DNA from: Agapetus fuscipes
Lineage: Eukaryota > Arthropoda > Insecta > Trichoptera > Glossosomatidae
Direction: 5' to 3'
Length of the DNA: 64,000 nt
NCBI GenBank assembly: GCA_951799405.1
Contig: OX637332.1
Location: 12,529,001 to 12,593,000, forward strand
The notes under the pieces are model-generated. The model was not told the origin of the DNA. It ran no database searches and saw only the letters and a list, made by a program, of their open reading frames with translations. The position numbers and the translations under genes are program-made. Every line of letters begins with the position of its first letter. Position 1 is the first letter of the stretch. Shown piece by piece: positions 1 through 8,125 of the stretch.

Positions 1-125
1 TGTCGGTTGATCTGTAATATTGCAGGTTAAGACTTTCAATTTTTCATTTTATTTGATATGCTGTAGGTATTTCTAGCATTTAGGTATTAATTTTTATATA
101 GCTCGATGTAATTTATTATTTGCGT

Positions 126-232
126 TGCTTGGCTTCTAGGCTGATATGAGGCTGACTACTCTTACTGTGAAAGATTGTTATTGTTGAGAATGTCACCCCT
201 GTTTCAAGAAAGGTCGAGAAAAGTCGAAAAAA
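126..232 (+). repeat. SINE-A 5' fragment
   Basis: Diverged head of the window's commonest dispersed repeat, called SINE-A here. The order is GGCTGATATGAGGCTGAC, then TGTCACCCCTGTTTCA, then an AAGGTCG box. It is truncated after the first ~105 bp. Confidence 0.7.
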
Positions 233-667
233 AGGTTATTTGTCTTGTTTGTAGCTCAATTGCCACTATAATGTTTTTACCACAGTAGAATGCCTGAACA
301 AGAGGGATCGAAGGTATTATATTAGACTTGATATTCAGTTACCGTGTTTTTTCTTAATGCAAATTTATAATACTAGCATGGTTTACTCAGTTTTCTACTT
401 ACTCTTTCGGGAGCAGAGAACCATCTAAGTTTAGTGATTGATGTAAGGACTCTTTTTCTTCCTTCTTTAAGAATCAATGTATCTGTTTGTGCCGCAACAT
501 CCAACGCGTTTTTACCATTGATACTAAATACTCGTAGGCTCTAGCCACGTGTGACAATGTGGATAAATTTGCGCTTTATGTGCAGCTAAGTTACTTATTT
601 CTTAAGTTAATATTGTATAATAATTAATTAATTTTTGAAAAGATTTTTGTGAAACACTGTGGAAATT
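233..667. other. unassigned AT-rich DNA
   Basis: No coding potential, tRNA-like boxes or recognised repeat seen. Confidence 0.5.
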
Positions 668-930
668 CATTTAAAAAAATTGATTATTTTTCAATAAAAA
701 ATAAAAAAATTAAAAACTTTGTTTTATTCCACTTTTATTGTTTTTGAGTATATTACAAATATTTTCGGAATTACTTCCATCTTCGGGTAACTTCGGGTAC
801 CAACTTCGGGTAATGGAAGTAATTCCGAAAATATTTGTAACATACTCAAAAACAATAAAAGTGGAATAAAACAAAGTTTTTAATTTCTTTTATTTTTTTA
901 TTTTTTATTGAAAAATAATCAATTTTTTAA
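668..930. mobile_element. foldback with hammerhead-like cores (Penelope-like tail)
   Basis: Two arms of about 105 bp (about 673-780 and 815-926) are near-perfect inverted copies around a short spacer with three TTCGGGTA motifs. Each arm, read from the centre outward, has the hammerhead order: CCGAAGA (canonical CUGANGA), a GGAA/UUCC stem II, GAAA, a very short stem III, then GUAAU, which can pair with GUUAC upstream of the core. Penelope-like retroelements are known to carry minimal type I hammerheads in their terminal repeats. No reverse transcriptase is present, so this is a tail-only copy. The family assignment is inference. Confidence 0.6.
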
Positions 931-999
931 TAATTTATTTATAGTTTCTAGAGCTGATGCAGTTTTAATTATTAAAGAAAAATAGATTTCCAAACAAAA

Positions 1000-1248
1000 G
1001 TCGGTTGGTATGAGGTCAACCACCCATACTGTAAAAAATGGTTCACTTTGCCAATGTCACCCCAGCTTCAGTGAAGGTCGGCAAGAGTTGCAGGGCTTAT
1101 TTTCATTTGAGATTGGGTTTTTTATATTGTAGGTCCACATGCGGCATGCGTAAGCGCGAAATTATGCTTGTCTGCTTGTGGGAATGCATTTAATATGAAC
1201 CTCAAATGATACATATCTTTGCAGCTTAGATTTAGATTTAGATTAGAC
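1000..1248 (+). repeat. SINE-A, full length
   Basis: Runs from GGTTGGTATGAGG to a short tandem tail of the TTAGATT type. It contains the diagnostic blocks GGTTCACTTTGCCAATGTCACCC, AAGCGCGAA and CTTTGCAGCTTAGATT (each block within the repeat consensus). It abuts a LINE fragment. Confidence 0.85.
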
Positions 1249-1594
1249 CTAACAGAAGACTTTTCCTGGTATACTGAGTAGACTGATTGGTCTGAAGTTC
1301 TGACAGTCTTTTTAGTCCCCTTTACCTTTGTAAATGGGAACAATGACTGCCTTCCTCCAATCCATCGGTACATAATTCATACATCCAATCTATCACACAT
1401 TCACCTCCTGCGTTCAATATTTCACCATTTATACCATCAAACCCATCAGACTTTCCATTCTTCAGACGTGAAATCGACACTTTCATTTCTTCTTTCAAAT
1501 TATTCAATTCATTCTCTTCATCAATATAATGTGTTGATAAATGAAGTGTTTATAAATTCTTCTTTCACCCTGACCAAAAATTTCGTGAAAATTC
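1249..1594 (-). pseudogene. LINE reverse-transcriptase N-terminal fragment
   Basis: The minus strand encodes the start of the same RT found complete at 47863-49526 (SRLKNGKS..GFDGINGE, then the region before RT motif 2). Compared with that copy it lacks about 28 nt after MYELC, which breaks the frame, and it carries a short extra stretch near 1530. It ends at the ATTC target duplication of the gypsy LTR at 1595. It is non-functional. Confidence 0.8.
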
Positions 1595-1856
1595 TGTGAG
1601 GGTTTTTCCTCTGTCCTGCTGATTGACACAATTAATAATGTAACCGCCACTTTAATATGTTTACTTTTATTCCTTTCACAATGTATACACAATAAACCAC
1701 AGCACAATAATATTAATTATTCTTAATTACACATGCTTGTGGCTCTCACGCCAGGCAAGCTTCTTCCCTCTTTCTGCATTCTTTTGTTTTCCTTTTTCCA
1801 TTCAAATTTAAATACAATGTTCCATTCTACCAAACAAACAAACTCATCTCGTTACA
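1595..1856 (-). repeat. gypsy 3' LTR
   Basis: 262 bp, same length as its partner at 5241-5502 and with only a few differences (for example CCGCC against CAGCC near the start). It ends TG...CA in element orientation. Confidence 0.85.
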
Positions 1857-1872
1857 ATACACCTCCTTCCTC

Positions 1873-2655
1873 TCATAAAAAAAAAACATTCCCAATTTTT
1901 TTTTTTTTTTTTTCTTTTACAATGAGTAAATAATTTGCATTTTTATTATATGCATCCCATAAATTTTCTGTTACAATTTTGTATAATGTGTTTAATTCCT
2001 TCATTTTATCTTTATGCATATCTCTATATTTATCTAATTCTTCCTTTGATTCTATTTCATCATTTACTATTTCACCATGAATTTCACCATTTAGTACAAT
2101 CTCCCTACCTCTTGCTAATACATTAGGTGTGTATCCTGTTGCTAAATTGACTGTATTATTTATTATGCTTTGTACTGAATCTAAAAAAGTATCCCATTTT
2201 CTTTGTTCATTTTCAACAAAAATAGCTAATGTGTATCCTATTGTTCTATTATATGTCTCTACATTATTGCACATGGGAGTATATAAAGTTGTATAAAATA
2301 TTTTCTGTACTCCATATGAGTACATAAAATCTTTAAATGCATTAGACTTTAAATTCTTTCCATTATCTGTTATTATCGTTTGCGGTACTCCTTCTGTTAA
2401 AAATATTTTATTTTCTATTAATTTTACTATTTCTTCTGTAGTAGCTCTTCTTAAAGGAAATAACCAACAATATTTGGTAAAAACATCTATTATTGATAAT
2501 ATATGTATATAGCCCGTACTTGATTTTGGTAATGGTCCTATCAAATCAATACTCAGCATTTTTAACGGTCTATCCACTCTTTTTCTATTTTCCATTTTTC
2601 CTGCTGGAGGTAAATTATTCGGCTTATACATTTTACATTTTTGACATTTATTTAC
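1873..2655 (-). pseudogene. Ty3/gypsy integrase core (broken)
   Basis: The minus-strand ORF holds an rve-type integrase core. It starts with the CQKC half of the HHCC zinc finger, then LSIDLIGP (first catalytic Asp), IITDNGKNL (second Asp) and NNVETYNRT (catalytic Glu, where the usual context is NGxxER). The C-terminal domain is missing: after WDAYNKNANY the frame runs into a poly-Lys/poly-A stretch next to the LTR. The zinc-finger HH half lies beyond the LINE insertion, at 4250-4505. The catalytic residues survive but the protein cannot be complete. Confidence 0.8.
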
Positions 2656-2722
2656 ATAATAGAGGTAGAGGCTGTGTTGATCTGATCAGATTTTTACTCT
2701 ACGACAACTTGTTGAAAAACAA

Positions 2723-3868
2723 TTGTCGGTGAGGCGGAAGCTGTTCACGGCCTTTGTAGATCTGGAAAAGGCTTTTGACTCAGTAGACAGAGGTATGTTA
2801 TGGGATGTTTTGAAAGCATACGGAGTGAATGGGGCTCTCCTAGGTGCGGTGCATGCAAACTATGAAAATAGTAAGGCATGTGTCCGTATTGATGGTGAGT
2901 ATAGTGAGTGGTTTGAAGTTTATAAGGGTGTGAGGCAAGGATGTGTGATGAGTCCATGGCTATTTAACATAGTCATGGACAAGTGTGTCAGAGATGCTCG
3001 ACTTAATGATTGTGGATTGATGATAGGAGAGAGCAAAGTGAGTGTTCTACTGTATGCAGATGATGCAGTTCTTGTATCTGATTCAGCAGTAGAATTGCAA
3101 ACAATGCTCTCTAGATTGAATGAAGCTTTGAAAGGTAACCATTTGAAGTTGAATGCAAGTAAGACGAAAGTATTGATTTTTGAAAGAGATGATGAAAGTA
3201 TGAATTATGAATTTAAAATTAATGGAATGAATGTTGATGTCGTAAATGAGTTTGTATACCTGGGAAGTAAGTTTGAAAAAGATGGAAGAATGACCGGTGA
3301 ATTTGAAAGAAGAATAATGAAAGGCAGGTGCGTACTGGGTGCTACCGCTAGCATCGCCAGGAACCAGAATCTCTCAAAAAATGTTAGATTGGCGGTGCAC
3401 GGTGGTATACTAGTGCCAACCTTGATGTATGGAAGTGAAGCCTGGACGGTGAGTGAAAGGGAAATTAGTAAAGTCCATACAGTAGAAATGGACTATCTAA
3501 GAAGTATGATTGGGAAAAAACGAAGTGACAGAGTGAGGAATGATTTTGTAAGAGAAGAATGTGGTGTAAGGGAAAGTGTGAAAGTGAAGATTAAAAGAAG
3601 TATGTTAAGATGGTTCGGGCATATGGAGAGAATGAGTGATGAAAGATTGACGAAGAAAGTATATGTTGCTAAAATAGATGGATGTCGTGGTAGAGGAAGA
3701 CCGAGAAAAGTATGGATGGATCAAATTTCTGAAATAGCGAATGAATGGGATATCCAGAGTCATAATAAAAGGAGGACTTGCATGAAAAAGGTTATGACTC
3801 TGGATGAAATGAAAGAAGTGTGCAAGGACAGGAAGAAGTGGCGGCTAATCTGCAATGGTGATTTTTAA
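2723..3868 (+). CDS. LINE reverse transcriptase, C-terminal two thirds
   Basis: A 381-codon open frame. It has RT motif A (AFVDLEKAFDSVD), motif B (GVRQGCVMSPWLF), catalytic YADD (LLYADDAVLV), a thumb/linker, and a C-terminal region with RWFGHMERM and RGRGRPRKVW followed by CKDRKKW. That C-terminal signature is common in RTE-like insect LINEs. The fingers and endonuclease are missing through 5' truncation. No ATG precedes it; the computed start is a TTG inside the element, so this is a relic frame and not an expressed gene. It is very close to 47863-49526 and 63311-64000. Confidence 0.8.
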   Translation: MSVRRKLFTAFVDLEKAFDSVDRGMLWDVLKAYGVNGALLGAVHANYENSKACVRIDGEYSEWFEVYKGVRQGCVMSPWLFNIVMDKCVRDARLNDCGLMIGESKVSVLLYADDAVLVSDSAVELQTMLSRLNEALKGNHLKLNASKTKVLIFERDDESMNYEFKINGMNVDVVNEFVYLGSKFEKDGRMTGEFERRIMKGRCVLGATASIARNQNLSKNVRLAVHGGILVPTLMYGSEAWTVSEREISKVHTVEMDYLRSMIGKKRSDRVRNDFVREECGVRESVKVKIKRSMLRWFGHMERMSDERLTKKVYVAKIDGCRGRGRPRKVWMDQISEIANEWDIQSHNKRRTCMKKVMTLDEMKEVCKDRKKWRLICNGDF

Positions 3869-3994
3869 TGTTGGTGTATTCATTTGCTACATTTTTTGCA
3901 TAGGAAATTTCTGACTTTTTTTGTATAGATTTCTTTGTAAGGTTTTGTTCTTTTATATATTTAAATGTAATATTTTTATTCATATTCCTTGACT

Positions 3995-4245
3995 TATAGG
4001 TTGGTATGAGGCTGACCACCCATACTGTAAAAAATGGTTCACTTTGCCAATGTTACCCCTGTTTCAGGGAAGGTCGGCAAAAGTTGTGGGGCTTATGTTC
4101 ATTTGAGGTTTGGATTTTATTTGTAAGTACACATTCAGCATTTGTAAGCGCGAACTACACTTGTTGGTTTGTGGGCTTACATCTGAGAGCTTTAAATGAA
4201 TATATCCTTGCAACTTAGATTATAGATTATAGATTATAGATTATT
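3995..4245 (+). repeat. SINE-A as LINE 3' UTR
   Basis: Starts CCTTGACTTATAGGTTGG, the same 5' boundary seen in free-standing copies, about 120 bp after the RT stop. It ends in tandem GATTATA. The same junction recurs at 49640-49894 and at the two minus-strand copies (47237 and 61570). Confidence 0.85.
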
Positions 4246-4249
4246 ATAT

Positions 4250-4505
4250 TTATAAAACTTTTTATATCTGCATACATATTTTTCCAATAGTAACATCTTG
4301 ATATGTATTTATAAGTTTTAAAAATACCTACATGTCCATTATCATGATGATTCTTTATTATAGTTAATCTATTGTCTATAATAGGTATCTCTTTCCAATT
4401 ATATTCCTCTGTGAAAGGATTATCATCATTTATTAGTTTAAATAATTTATTATCTAATTCGTATTTGTTCTGTTTTGTATATTTATATTTCTGTTCATTT
4501 TTGTT
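4250..4505 (-). pseudogene. gypsy integrase zinc-finger (HH half)
   Basis: The minus frame reads RLTIIKNHHDNGHVGIF then YISRCYYW, the H-x3-H half of the integrase HHCC domain. The CC half (CQKC) is at 2630-2655, so the two halves were contiguous before the LINE insertion. The frame closes at a stop near 4506, with no RNase H upstream. Confidence 0.75.
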
Positions 4506-4892
4506 TTATCTGTATAATCACTTTTTTTTTTTAATACTTAATTCAACAATTCAAAATAATCAAATAACAATACAAAATAAACATTCACCAGTTAATTAAT
4601 CAATTCATTAAAATAACTTTTTTTTTTTTAAACATGTATCACATCTTTCCCAATATTTAAATTTATTTCAAATTTATTTTTCATTAATAAATTTATCAGT
4701 CCATCAATTTTTTTTAAAAACTTTACCTTCATATGTAATACTTTGTTTAATTTATGTTTCATACCTTCATTCATGCAATGTTTCATAATTCATTCTTTCA
4801 CTGATCACTTTTATATCAACTTTCACCGTATCATGCATCACCTCAAATTTTTCATACACATGAAAATATGTTTTTTTTTTTTTTTTTTTTTA
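4506..4892. other. low-complexity spacer in gypsy element
   Basis: Poly-T/poly-A runs and AT-rich sequence. A minus-strand frame of about 53 codons (4636-4796, Lys/Leu-rich, with KHKLNKVLHMKVKFLKKIDG) is of unknown origin. It could be a gag remnant, which I cannot support further. Confidence 0.4.
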
Positions 4893-5127
4893 ATCTAATT
4901 TGATTATGTCCTTGATGTGATATTTATTTATAACATTTGTGTCTATATCTTTCAATACATAGACTATCTTGCTAACTTTCTTTTCTATTCTGGCTTTGAC
5001 AAATTTTGGAGCCAACTTTGTACAGAAGTATTTCCCTGCATTTGATTGTATGAAATTTTTACGCCATACAATATCCCCTTGATCATAGACACGATTTGAT
5101 CTACCTTTATTATAATTATTGTAACGA
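4893..5127 (-). pseudogene. gypsy integrase C-terminal domain, displaced
   Basis: The frame contains YNKGRSNRVYDQGDIVW, then KLAPKF, VYVLKD and YHIKDI, typical of the gypsy integrase C-terminal (SH3-like) segment. It should follow the core at 1873-2655 but lies on the 5' side of the element. Its apparent N-terminus in the longest ORF is translated from an inverted LTR fragment and is not integrase. Confidence 0.75.
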
Positions 5128-5222
5128 GATGAGTTTGTTTGTTTGGTAGAATGGAACATTGTATTTAAATTTGAATGGAAAAAGGAAAACAAAAGAATGC
5201 AGAAAGAGGGAAGAAGCTTGCC
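5128..5222 (+). repeat. inverted partial gypsy LTR
   Basis: About 95 bp matching the first ~95 bp of the element's own LTR, in opposite orientation to the flanking LTRs. It forms an inverted repeat with about 5406-5502. It fuses directly to the primer-binding site. Confidence 0.8.
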
Positions 5223-5238
5223 CCACGTTGGGCGCCAA
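5221..5238 (-). other. gypsy primer-binding site (tRNA-Lys)
   Basis: Minus strand TGGCGCCCAACGTGGGG, 2 nt inside the 5' LTR. It is complementary to the 3' end of tRNA-Lys(CUU) as remembered (…CCCCACGTTGGGCG-CCA). The same site is at 40809-40826. Confidence 0.8.
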
Positions 5239-5240
5239 AA

Positions 5241-5502
5241 TGTGAGGGTTTTTCCTCTGTCCTGCTGATTGACACAATTAATAATGTAACAGCCACTTTA
5301 ATATGTTTACTTTTATTCCTTTCACAATGTATACACAATAAACCACAGCACAATAATATTAATTATTCTTAATTACACATGCTTGTGGCTCTCACGCCAG
5401 GCAAGCTTCTTCCCTCTTTCTGCATTCTTTTGTTTTCCTTTTTCCATTCAAATTTAAATACAATGTTCAATTCTACCAAACAAACAAACTCATCTCGTTA
5501 CA
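5241..5502 (-). repeat. gypsy 5' LTR
   Basis: 262 bp, paired with 1595-1856. Flanked on the right by the ATTC target duplication at 5503-5506. Confidence 0.85.
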
Positions 5503-5506
5503 ATTC

Positions 5507-5924
5507 ATAAAACGCATTATCGAGAGCTAAACAACTCACATTTTACTGGTTTTTAATTTATTTATTTATTTTTATTTGAACAAATTACATATTACATTTA
5601 CATATATTTTTAGCAACAATGTTTTTTTTTTTTTTTGCTTACCCTCATGCTGAAAGCAGAATGCTTGTGCGCATGCAGGGCGGGATACTAGTTACATATT
5701 TTTATCTTTTTTATGAATAAACTTATACAAAAAGTTAAACAATAAAAATAGTATTCAAAGAAAATAAAACAACAAAATAGCAATCAAATAAATTGCACAG
5801 AATCTGTACTCGACTTTCTTGCAAAAATTAACCCACTGTATGACGTATGTAAAGCTAGAATCATCTACCAGCTTATGCCGTTTCAATAAAAATTTTATAT
5901 TTATTTTTTATATTTAATTTAAAA
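5507..5924. other. AT-rich DNA with a SINE-C scrap
   Basis: About 5640-5690 resembles the middle of the SINE-C copy just downstream (TCATGC..AAAGCAGAA..CTTGTGcGCATGCA). The rest is AT-rich without recognised content. Confidence 0.45.
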
Positions 5925-6130
5925 AAAAAATAGATTTGTGGAAAGGAATGCAATCCACCAACCTATTTTACCTGGCCAGTTGTCTTCATGCGAAAGCAGA
6001 AGCTTGTGTGCATGCAACGGCATCTGTTGAACCAGGGTCGAAGTTATTGTCGCGGGATTCGAACCAGCGTTATCCGGTTCCAAATAACCTGTCTTGATCC
6101 CCGCGGCTATAACACCGACAAATATATATA
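5925..6130 (-). repeat. SINE-C (tRNA-derived SINE)
   Basis: On the minus strand the head has a pol III A box (TATAGCCGCGGGG) and a canonical B box (GGTTCGAATCC) at tRNA spacing. A ~110-bp body ends GGTTGGTGGATTGCATTCC and runs into an A-rich tail at the low-coordinate end. A second copy lies at 58535-58795. Confidence 0.8.
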
Positions 6131-6254
6131 TATAACATATCATATAAATATAACATATCAATAAAAATCAATTTTATTCCACCGCGGTGTTTACCTGCAT
6201 ACTCGTACAATATGGATATAGTCATATAAATACTTAAATGAATATAAATATTTG

Positions 6255-6360
6255 GTTGATTTATTTGTTGAGCGCCGTTTTGTGTGAATCACACCTCAAG
6301 AGCCCTCTGCGAGGTTGGTCTTCTCTGGAAAAAGCGCTAATCACACAAGAAAGATCCTTA
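6255..6360 (-). repeat. CR1/L2-like LINE 3' end
   Basis: Minus strand carries GAGGTGTGA..ATCACA..AACGGCGCTC followed by AAATAAAT. It matches the 3' end of the LINE at 53895-55056. Confidence 0.6.
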
Positions 6361-6370
6361 AAATGATATA

Positions 6371-6480
6371 TAATCTAATCTAATCTAATCTAAGCTGCAA
6401 AGATATATATAATTTAAGATTTATATTAAATGCTTTCCCACAAGCAGACATGTATAATTTCGCGCTAACACATATATATA
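6371..6480 (-). repeat. SINE-A 3' half
   Basis: Begins with the (TAATC)n tail and ends in the GCGCTAACACA box. Its 5' half is missing, and it is head-to-head with the next copy. Confidence 0.8.
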
Positions 6481-6757
6481 GGTTGGTATAAAGCTGACCT
6501 TGACTTATAGGTTGGTATAAAGCTGACCACCTATAGTTTAAAAAATAATTCACTTTGTCAATGTCACCCCTGTTTCAAAGAAGGTCGGCAAGAGTTGCAG
6601 GTTTTATATTCATTTGAGATTTTTTGAGTTTTAATTTGTAAGTACACAGTCAGCGTTTTTAAGCGCGAATTTACACGTGTCTGTTTGTGGGCATGCATTT
6701 GATATGAGTTTTTAATTTTAATATATCTTTGCAACTAAGATTTTAGAATCTAGAATC
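6481..6757 (+). repeat. SINE-A with duplicated head
   Basis: The first ~19 bp (GGTTGGTATAAAGCTGACC) occur twice, separated by TTGACTTATA, then a full copy continues to a TTAGAATCTAGAATC tail. Confidence 0.8.
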
Positions 6758-6779
6758 AAGATTATTATAGATGGTCATT

Positions 6780-7735
6780 GAACCCTTTTGTATGCAAACT
6801 AGGACTTTGTATGGTGGGTAAACTTTTTAGTTATATCTAAAAAAAGTAACGACTGATTATTATTGGTATTTCTAAAATTTTAAGAACCGTAGCCTTTTAT
6901 CTAATTTTAACCCTTTGACTACCAAGAAAATTGCTAATACATTTTGTATGGAAAATTTTCACTTTGTATGGCGGCTATAGGTACTTCTTACTCACTTTTT
7001 GGAAAAAATAATGATTGCAATATATAAGTTATCATTTTATACTTACATTTGTTTAAAATTATTTTTTATTAACCCTTTAACTGCCGAGAATTTTTCAATA
7101 TATTTATTTTTTTGTATAGCAACTCCCTAAACCGAGATTATGATGAAGCAATGATTATAATCGTTAGATAGCACTATTTTATAAACGGATTCACAAAAAA
7201 ATTGAGAAAAATCGTTGGAGGCGTTTTTGAGAAAATCGCATATAAAATTTTCAGCTCTTCGGAAGCCATTTTGAATTTTCAAAAAGGGAAAAAAAAAATT
7301 ATTACGAATTAAACCTATTTTTTCTATCAAATCTAAAACAAATTTAAATATCTTGCATTTAAATGGGTTTTTGTAATATTTTCGATTTAAAATTTTCGGT
7401 CGTGTAAACGGTGCTTTATAATACTTTTTTCAAAAAAAAATTTTTTTGTTTTGTAGAAATTTATGTTTATAATAATATTGTGGAACATTATATTTTTGTT
7501 AACCCCTTGACTTCCGAGAAAATCAAAATTGTTTGATTTTTTCATTTGGCAGCCCATAGACACAGATTAGCAAGAGTGTTGCCATAACTTATTTATTAAG
7601 TTAAAAATTAATTTGTGGCAACTCTGAAAATTAAAAAAGAAATTCTTGGAGCCGTTTTTAGGAAAAGTGAATTTTTTTGTATGGCAGCTATCGTGAATTT
7701 TCAAGTTGGTGTAATGCCGTGTTATTCATACCTAA
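6780..7735. repeat. degenerate repeated modules
   Basis: AACCCTTTGACTACCAAGAA, AACCCTTTAACTGCCGAGAA and AACCCCTTGACTTCCGAGAA occur at about 6909, 7073 and 7500. Each is followed by TTTGTATGG-type segments. Spacing is irregular (about 165 and 430 bp). It looks like an old, decayed repeat and is not identified. Confidence 0.45.
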
Positions 7736-7738
7736 TAC

Positions 7739-8125
7739 ATGTCCAAAAAAGTTGATATAGCCAAAATTTGCCAAAATTCACTAGAAATTTGGACTGATCT
7801 ATATAACCGTAATGATGTCAACAATAGTAACGATATATTTAACACAAAATTTTCTAAATTTATAAACTATTCAACAAAAAATGTAACCAAGACTAACCTT
7901 TCAAAATTTAAACCGATTAAGCCATTGATCATCTATGGGCTTATAGTATCAATACTTCATAAGCAAACACTTTATAAATATACCACTGTGAGATTGAACG
8001 ATAAAAACCTAATTAAACAATATAAGTCTTACAAAAATACACTGTCATATCTAATAATAAGAATAAAAGAAAACTACTATAAACGAAAATTAGGAAATAG
8101 CGAATGCGACAAGAAAAGAGTGTGA
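7739..8125 (+). pseudogene. LINE endonuclease-RT linker fragment
   Basis: A 128-codon frame with a KPLIIYGLIVSILHKQTLYK..YKSYKNTLSYLIIRIKENYYK layout. Jockey/CR1-type LINE ORF2 proteins have this layout (KPWIT.GL..SI..K..LYKK, then a YK..RN.L..LIR.AK..YY helix) between endonuclease and RT. The expected Trp is lost and the frame stops before RT. It is an isolated fragment unrelated to the RTE-like family. Moderate confidence. Confidence 0.5.

Larger units (their letters stand above)
2656..4245 (+). mobile_element. 5'-truncated RTE-like LINE inserted in integrase
   Basis: Begins inside the RT domain (GRGCVD region) and ends with SINE-A sequence and a (GATTATA)n tail. It sits exactly between the HH and CC halves of the host gypsy integrase zinc finger. 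Ends are good to about 5 bp. A 5-bp TGATC duplication near 2680 shifts the frame, so the open RT starts downstream of it. Confidence 0.85.
1595..5502 (-). mobile_element. Ty3/gypsy LTR element, internally deleted and rearranged
   Basis: Two 262-bp direct LTRs bound the element, with a 4-bp target duplication ATTC at 1591-1594 and 5503-5506. In minus orientation the LTR reads TGTAACGAG...CTCACA. A primer site complementary to the 3' end of tRNA-Lys(CUU) follows the 5' LTR. Only integrase pieces remain; gag, protease, RT and RNase H are absent. The order is 5' LTR, PBS, an inverted LTR fragment, integrase C-terminus, a low-complexity spacer, integrase zinc finger, a LINE insertion, integrase core, 3' LTR. 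The C-terminal piece therefore lies upstream of the core, a scrambled order that simple deletion cannot produce. Confidence 0.8.

Noticed and set aside
4006..4218. Recurrent ~70-codon ORF starting MRLTTHTVKNGSLCQC
   Set aside because: Same frame appears in most full SINE-A copies, on whichever strand the SINE lies; it is a by-product of the repeat and shows no protein-like features.
6046..6126. Possible tRNA gene on the minus strand
   Set aside because: A and B boxes are good but the same head and body recur at 58.6 kb with an A-rich tail, so it is a SINE.
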